Below, in pieces: positions 59,020-64,000 of a stretch of 64,000 nt of DNA; the stretch's first letter is position 1, and every line of letters starts with the position of its first letter. Source of the DNA: Dendrocalamus latiflorus (lineage: Eukaryota > Streptophyta > Magnoliopsida > Poales > Poaceae); contig CM029632.1 in NCBI GenBank assembly GCA_017311315.1, positions 12,733,014 to 12,797,013 of the forward strand. Reading direction: 5' to 3'. A model generated the notes under the pieces. That model was given only the letters and a program-made list of their open reading frames with translations. It did not search any database and had not been told where the DNA came from. The translations under genes and the position numbers were made by a program.

Positions 59020-60420
59020 GTTGCAGCAGACGCGCGTGCTCCGTCCGCTATCCTTCGAACGGGTGGCAGCGGAAGCTGGCGCCTAAGTCGAAGCCGAGAC
59101 GCGCGCGCTCCGTCCCCTAACCTTCGAACGGGTGGCAGCGGAGGCTGGCGCCTAAGTCGAAGCCGAGGCGCGCGCGCTCCGTCCCCTACCCTTCGAACGG
59201 GTGGCAGCGGAGGCTGGCGCCTAGCTCGAAGTAGACGCGCGCGCTCCGTCCCCTACCCTTCGGACGGGTGGCAGCGTAGGCTGGCGCCTAGCTCGAAGTA
59301 GACGTGCGCGCTCCATCCCCTACCCTTCGGACGGGTGGCAGCGGAGGCTGGCGCCTAGCTCGAATTAGACGCGCGCGCTCTGTCCCCTACCCTTCGCACG
59401 GGTGGCAGCGGAGGCTGGCGCCTAAGTCGAAGCCGAGGCGCGCGCGCTCCGTCCCCTACCCTTCGAACGGGTGGCAGCGAAGGCTGGCGCCTAGCTCGAA
59501 GTAGACGCGCACGCGCTCCGTCCCCTACCCTTCGAACGGGTGGCAGCGGAGGCTGACGCCTAGCTCGAAGTAGACGCGCGTGCTCCGTCCCCTACCCTTC
59601 GCACGGGTGGCAGCGGAGGCTGGCGCCTAGATCGAAGTAGACGCGCGCGCTCCGTCCCCTACCCTTCGAACGGGTGGCAGCGGAGGCTGGCGCCTAGCTC
59701 GAAGTAGACGCGCGCGCGCTCCGTCCCCTACCCTTCGAACGGGTGGCAGCGGAGGCTGGCGCCTACCTCGAAGTAGACGCGCGCGCTCCGTCCCCTGCCC
59801 TTCGCACGGGTGGCAGCGGAGGCTGGCGCCTAGCTCGAAGTAGACGCGCGCCCTCCGTCCCCTGCCCTTCGAACGGGTGGGAGCGGAGGCGGGCGCCTAG
59901 CTCGAAGTAGACGCGCGCGCTCCGTCCACTATCCTTCGAACGGGTGGCAGCGGAGGCTAGCGCCTAAGTCGAAGCCGAGGCGCGCGCTCCGTCCCCTATC
60001 CTTCGAACGGGTGGCAGCGGAGGCTGGCGTCTAGCTCGAAGTAGACGCGCGCGCGGTCGAAGCCGAAGCGCGCGCTCCGTCCCCTACCCTTCGAACGGCT
60101 GGCAGCGGAGGCTGGCACCTAGCTCGAAGTAGACGCGCGCGCTCCGTCCCCTACCCTTCGGACGGGTGGCAGGGGAGGTTGGCGCCTAGCTGGAAGTAGA
60201 CGCGCGCGCGCTCCGTCCCCTACCCTTCGCACGGGTGGCAGGGGAGGCTGGCGCCTAGCTCGAAGTAGACGCGCGCGCTCCGTCCCCTACCCTTCGAACA
60301 GGTGGCAGCGGAGGCTGGCGCCTAGCTCGAAATAGACGCGCGCGCTCCGTCCTCTACCCTTCGAACGGGTGGCAGCGGAGGCTGGCGCCTAGCTCGAAGT
60401 AGACGCGCGCGCTCCGTCCC
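59020..60420 (+). repeat. 67-bp GC-rich minisatellite, about 20.5 units
   Basis: Unit contains 'gctccgtcccctaccc', 'ttcgaacgggtggcagcgga' and 'ggctggcgcctagctcgaag', joined by a variable (GC)n stretch (gacgcgcgcgc). I count about 21 occurrences of the 'ctccgtcc' word. Most units are 67-69 bases; one near 60050 is a hybrid of two junction types ('aagtcgaagccgagg' versus 'agctcgaagtagac'). Frames across it (58894-59504) are a by-product. Confidence 0.95.
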
Positions 60421-60964
60421 TGCGCTGAGATTGGAGCTTGGCGCCGGTATAGTTGCGCTGCGGGGCTGTTGTGACCTTGCAGTCTGGTAGTGCGCTTTTA
60501 ATGGCGGCTGGAATCACGCCGACGCCTGGCCTGGCAGAAGTCAGGCTGTCGCGTCGTGCAGTCTGCCATTCTGCAGGTGGGACACGTGGCGACTCACGAC
60601 TGGTGCGTCGTGGGATGTGAGCGGTTGCGTGACCGCGGCCGTTCGCCTCGTCCCCCGAGAAGTTGGACGCGTGTTGAAGGCGTGGAGGCGTTGTGCACTG
60701 CTTGGCCACCTACCCGGCACGGCCCTCTAGGCCCCGGCGGTTCTTCTTTCCAAATCTTGGGCAGCCGAATCGCTGCGAATTTGATCTGTCTGTGCGTTGA
60801 GCCATATGATAGGCGAGCGGCCTTTATAAGGTGCTAGTGTTGAGGTGGAGGCACCCTTTCTTGCTTGGCTTTTTGATCTGCCGCTTTGCTTCCGCCCGTG
60901 CTAATTGTCACGCCAGTTACTCCTTTCCCTGCTTCTTCTTCCCTTCGACTTCAACGACGCCGGC

Positions 60965-61195
60965 TGTTGTGGCTACAGACCAAACAGAGAGAGATGGTAG
61001 TGGAGAGGTGGGAGTGTTCTGTCTCACCCTCCCCCTCATCTTGATATATATATTCACATGGGGTATACTTTTACAGTTATGCCCTTACATCCATACATCC
61101 CCATTAGGGGCACTTATGTCATTACAGATGTTACTCTGGTTCTTATAACCTCCTAACAGGGCTGCTGGGCTTAAGTGGGGGTCACCCCTACGACA
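60965..61195. repeat. Right LTR of the non-autonomous element
   Basis: 231 bases, nine substitutions from the left LTR and no gaps. Confidence 0.92.
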
Positions 61196-61200
61196 GTAGG

Positions 61201-61574
61201 TAATTATAGATATATAACGTATCTCACTTATCTCGTTTCTATTCTGCGTACGTATCTAAAAGTCATCAGCTAAAAACTTACTTCCTCATGTTTTTTACTG
61301 CTAATTTATTTTTTTTATAAGACACTTTTTCTAACTACAATTATTTATTTGAGTTAAAAATCATCGACTGCAGTAATAAACCCATGGCCTGAGGCTTCTC
61401 TCGTCACGAAGAAACGTTAAGACGTCGAAACGCTCCTCCATCGAAACGCTCCTTCATACAGCTTGTGAAGCTGCAAAGCCTGCAACGTGTTTGATGGAGG
61501 TACAGATAGTACTATGATATTTTTAGGCAATTGATAGCTCGTAGCTTTGCTCAATCATTGATTGCTTTCTACCT
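61201..61574. other. Intergenic DNA
   Basis: No recognised content. Confidence 0.35.
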
Positions 61575-61817
61575 AGAGCCTGTTCTTTTCCTTCGAAGCG
61601 GGTGGTTTTGGCTTTTGCTACAGTACTTAACTTTCAAATAAAGTATTTTCTTAAGACGGGGTCTACAAATTAAACGATCTGCACGTTAAAAGCCCAACAT
61701 CTGTACCAGCCAAAATCGCAAGTGAGTATCTGTCTCCCCGTAATCTGTACCGTAAACAACCAAAATTCAAAAAATTCAGCCAAAAGCCAAAAACCACAGC
61801 CCAAAAGAACATACCCT
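61575..61817. mobile_element. MITE family A copy, well preserved
   Basis: About 243 bases from 'agagcctgttctttt' to 'aaaagaacataccct'. The interior has 'gctacagtacttaactttc', 'cttaagacggggtctac', 'gcacgttaaaagccc' and 'cagccaaaatcgcaagtga'. One of the two clearest copies of the family. Confidence 0.82.
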
Positions 61818-62866
61818 TAAACAACTCGAATCCTGACTAGGATATATGGCTAAGCGAATCACTGAATCAGCAAGGATCAACCAAACCTAGAGAAGCATGG
61901 CCCACAGCCCAAAGAGATAAGAACACCATGTCGTGTGGGCCCCAACCACCCGTGTCTGTCGCGTCACTCGCGCGTCCCACTGGGCGTCGAAGGCGGCGGA
62001 CGGGCCTTCTGAATTCCAGTTTATTTTTTTTATTTCTATTTTTTGGTTTATTTAAGTTTTTTTTTGATTTTTTCTGTATTCGTTTGTATTATACGTGATA
62101 GATTAACCCTTTTTTACTTTTAATTTTTTTAAATTTAATTATGTCAAATAAGTCATCATCAGCTACAGTACACTTTCAGTCAATTACAGTAAAAATTTAA
62201 CTATAAATCATTAAAATTTAGTCTAACTGAGCATCATCAAAGTAGGTAGCTCTTAAACCGTGATTAACTAATGGCAATGTGTCAGCAGACTGACATTTCC
62301 ACGGTGGTTGGGGATATGATCGGGAGAGAGCAATAATTGGGGTGCCCAGTCGGCAAGTCGGCATAAAGAATGATCCTATCTGGGTGGGCGCCATGTGGTC
62401 CACGTACGTACGCACGAGAGAGCTGCTGTTCTGCCGATGCAGTCGTGTCAGCTGCGACTCAAGTTTTTAGAAGTGAGTTTTGGTTTTGGGTTAAAGTTGT
62501 ACCGTTATAGTTGATAGTTTTTCTAAGAATAAATAAAAAATAAGAAACTATTATATCATCAAGATAATACAAAAAAATAAGAAAAAAGTAAAAAAGCAAA
62601 AAAAGTAAAATTAAAAGCTGATACTTCTAAGTAACTTCTAATTTAAATAAACTAAAAGTAAAAAAAATTAAAAGCTAAATCCGTTTAGAGTGAGCCTGTT
62701 CTGCGGCCTACCGTCGCTCGACCGTTCATGTGTTTGCTGCTTGTTTTATTCTTTGTTTTGCCTTTTCCAGGTTTTTTTTGTTCTCTTGCCTGTGGTTTCC
62801 TTTGATCGCAATCACTGTTTCTTGTGTCACCGATATTTACGCCTCAACCCAGGTAGGAGTGGTTTG
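61818..62866. other. Intergenic DNA with family B MITE fragments
   Basis: Fragments with family B words at about 62015-62240 ('tgtattcgtttgtattatacgtgatag', 'aattatgtcaaataagtca') and weaker ones at 62460-62690. The rest has no gene that I recognise. Confidence 0.5.
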
Positions 62867-63109
62867 TGTTAGGAAACTGGGCCCACGGTCAGAGTCCTGA
62901 CATATTTGGGCACCCCACCGTAGGCTATAAATAGGGATCTATACCCCCTCATTATGTATACCTGATGCAATCTAAATCAATAAAGAAAGACCAGGAGTTC
63001 TCTCTACCTCTCTGTGTTCAATCTATTGTTTTGTGATTCTGTGATTGATTCGTTCTTGTTCTAAGCAGAGGAATCGATCAGACTGGTCGCCAGCGACGGT
63101 TCCTCAACA
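62867..63109 (+). repeat. 5' LTR of the right-edge copia element
   Basis: TG...CA ends and a TATA box at 62936. The start could also be two bases earlier, at 62865. Confidence 0.78.
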
Positions 63110-63124
63110 CGTTATCAGCACGAC
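63110..63124 (+). promoter_or_regulatory. Putative primer-binding region of the right-edge element
   Basis: CGTTATCAGCACGAC follows the LTR without a gap. The same words follow LTRs of many plant copia elements. The tRNA used is not determined. Confidence 0.6.
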
Positions 63125-63226
63125 TTCGCTCTGGTGAACGAGGTAATCATCGAAGCACAGATTGAATTTTTCTAGATCGCTTTTGAATCTGTGTTTTCTT
63201 TTCGCGTTCTAGATTGAATCTCTACG

Positions 63227-63448
63227 GTGCAAATCCGCCCCAATCTACCGCGAGCAGACTTGAAGTCGCCGGCACAATGCCGATCGGTAGATTGTGAAAC
63301 GGGGTAGATGTTGATTGCATTGTAGATTAGAAACGATGCAAATCTGCCCCAAATCTGCCGCGAGCATATCTGAAATCGCAGGCACAATGTCAATCGGTAG
63401 ATTGCGAAACGGGGTAGATGTTGATTGCATCGTAGATTGGAAACGAAA
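63227..63448 (+). repeat. Two-copy ~110-bp tandem repeat in the retroelement leader
   Basis: Copies at 63227-63336 and 63337-63448 share 'gcaaatc(c/t)gcccc', 'gccgcgagca', 'ggcacaatg', 'atcggtagattg' and 'gaaacggggtagatgttgat'. They differ at about ten positions. Confidence 0.92.
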
Positions 63449-64000
63449 ATTTTTGCATGGTTTTATTTGATCCTGCATGATCACTGTATGAGAATCTCTG
63501 CATGTTTTGTTTTGTGCGACCTCTGCATCTATCTGGTATTACATCAATTTTGCACAAACATTACATTGCAAGTAAAAGAATTTGGCACGGACGGCCCAGC
63601 ATGGCCACTGGCATCACCGGCCTGCCGCCTGAGGCCGGCTCGCCGCCGGCAGCCTAGCGTCACCCTCGGCCTCTGCGTCACCGCGCCTGCATGCGCACCG
63701 CCGTGGGCCACCGGCGCCCCCCGCCGTGCGCCGCATGCACGCCGGCGCCCCTCCCGCCGCGCGCCGCCCGCAGCCGGCGCCCCCCTGCTGTGCGCTGTCC
63801 TCCGCCCTAAGGTTGTCGGCGCCGCCCCGTAGCCGACCGGTGCCGACTGTGCTCGCTACATCCGGCCGGCCGGCCTCCTCTCGCTTGACGCCGGTAGGCA
63901 CCGCTCGGGGGTCGCGCTCGTCCCGGTCCACCGCCGCACGGCTCCGCGCCGAAAAACACCGACCGGGGTGCGCTTGAAGGACTACGGGGAGGCTACGCTA

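Larger units (their letters stand above)
58653..61195. mobile_element. Non-autonomous LTR element, 2543 bp, with a minisatellite interior
   Basis: Two 231-bp LTRs (58653-58883 and 60965-61195), both TGTTGTGGCT...CGACA, are flanked by GTAGG on each side (58648-58652 and 61196-61200). I count nine differences between the LTRs (about 4%). The 2081-bp interior has no gag or pol. It is about two-thirds tandem 67-bp repeats (59020-60420) plus unique flanks of about 130 and 540 bp. I could not identify a convincing primer-binding site or polypurine tract on either strand, so the orientation is open. The size is larger than a classic TRIM and smaller than a LARD. Confidence 0.9.
62867..64000 (+). mobile_element. 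Copia-type LTR retrotransposon, 5' LTR and leader, runs off the window
   Basis: The 5' LTR 62867-63109 (243 bases) starts TGTTAGGAAACTGGG and ends TTCCTCAACA, with a TATAAATA box at 62936-62943. It is followed directly by CGTTATCAGCACGAC, a leader common after LTRs of some plant copia elements. The leader then has a two-copy ~110-bp tandem repeat (63227-63448) and a GC-rich stretch (63590-64000). No gag start is visible before the window ends, so the coding part would lie to the right. Confidence 0.8.

Noticed and set aside
58894..59504. Open frames of 135 and 66 codons with repeating RTGGSGGWRL units
   Set aside because: Produced by the 67-bp minisatellite; the frame changes with unit length and there is no conserved start.
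59020..60420. Regular repeat array that could be mistaken for a CRISPR
   Set aside because: Units are contiguous without unique spacers, the context is a plant LTR element, and no cas genes exist.

Overview
The window looks like nuclear DNA from a grass (Poaceae). Introns are GT-AG, the conserved genes have plant architecture, first exons and promoters are very GC-rich, and the gaps are filled with grass-type MITEs, copia and gypsy retroelements and long (TA)n tracts. I cannot name the species. Nothing bacterial, no CRISPR array and no rRNA or tRNA gene was recognised.

Four host genes can be supported. A class 3 lipase (minus, 7963-9685) has lost, or does not show, its last exon. An ALY/REF mRNA-export adaptor (plus, 16098-18260) has five clean exons but no visible first exon. 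A complete 13-exon condensin subunit CAP-G (minus, 19327-25036) joins into one 1052-aa frame. An intronless Nudix hydrolase (plus, 57711-58220) has a perfect Nudix box. The genes do not form a pathway; they are neighbours separated by mobile DNA.

The rest is layered transposon insertions, many datable by target-site duplications (TSDs) that I could read. 1-7.4 kb: a LINE RT remnant, then a 5'-truncated LINE with an 18-bp TSD, itself split by a young Ty1/copia element (208-bp LTRs differing at one base, TSD AGGAG, one in-frame stop). 10-15.2 kb: tandem repeats, a hAT-like MITE, and a Micron-like element sitting in a (TA)n tract. 27.9-36.7 kb: a decayed Ty3/gypsy element split by a 3.49-kb solo LTR, which is split by a 1.7-kb solo LTR carrying many GCGGTACTACCGC-like motifs. 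37-39 kb: a 614-bp TIR element and a nested foldback MITE. 41.4-45.9 kb: a Stowaway MITE split by a Tourist-like MITE, which is split by a second 3.49-kb solo LTR. 46-57 kb: a dense MITE field with segmental and tandem duplications. 58.65-61.2 kb: a small non-autonomous LTR element whose interior is mostly a 67-bp minisatellite of about 20 units. 62.87 kb to the end: the 5' LTR and leader of another copia element running off the window.

I found no convincing new protein system. The most unusual items are the LTR element built around a GC-rich minisatellite, the Micron-like insertion with a paralogous empty site in the same window, and the solo LTR with a repeated quasi-palindromic motif.
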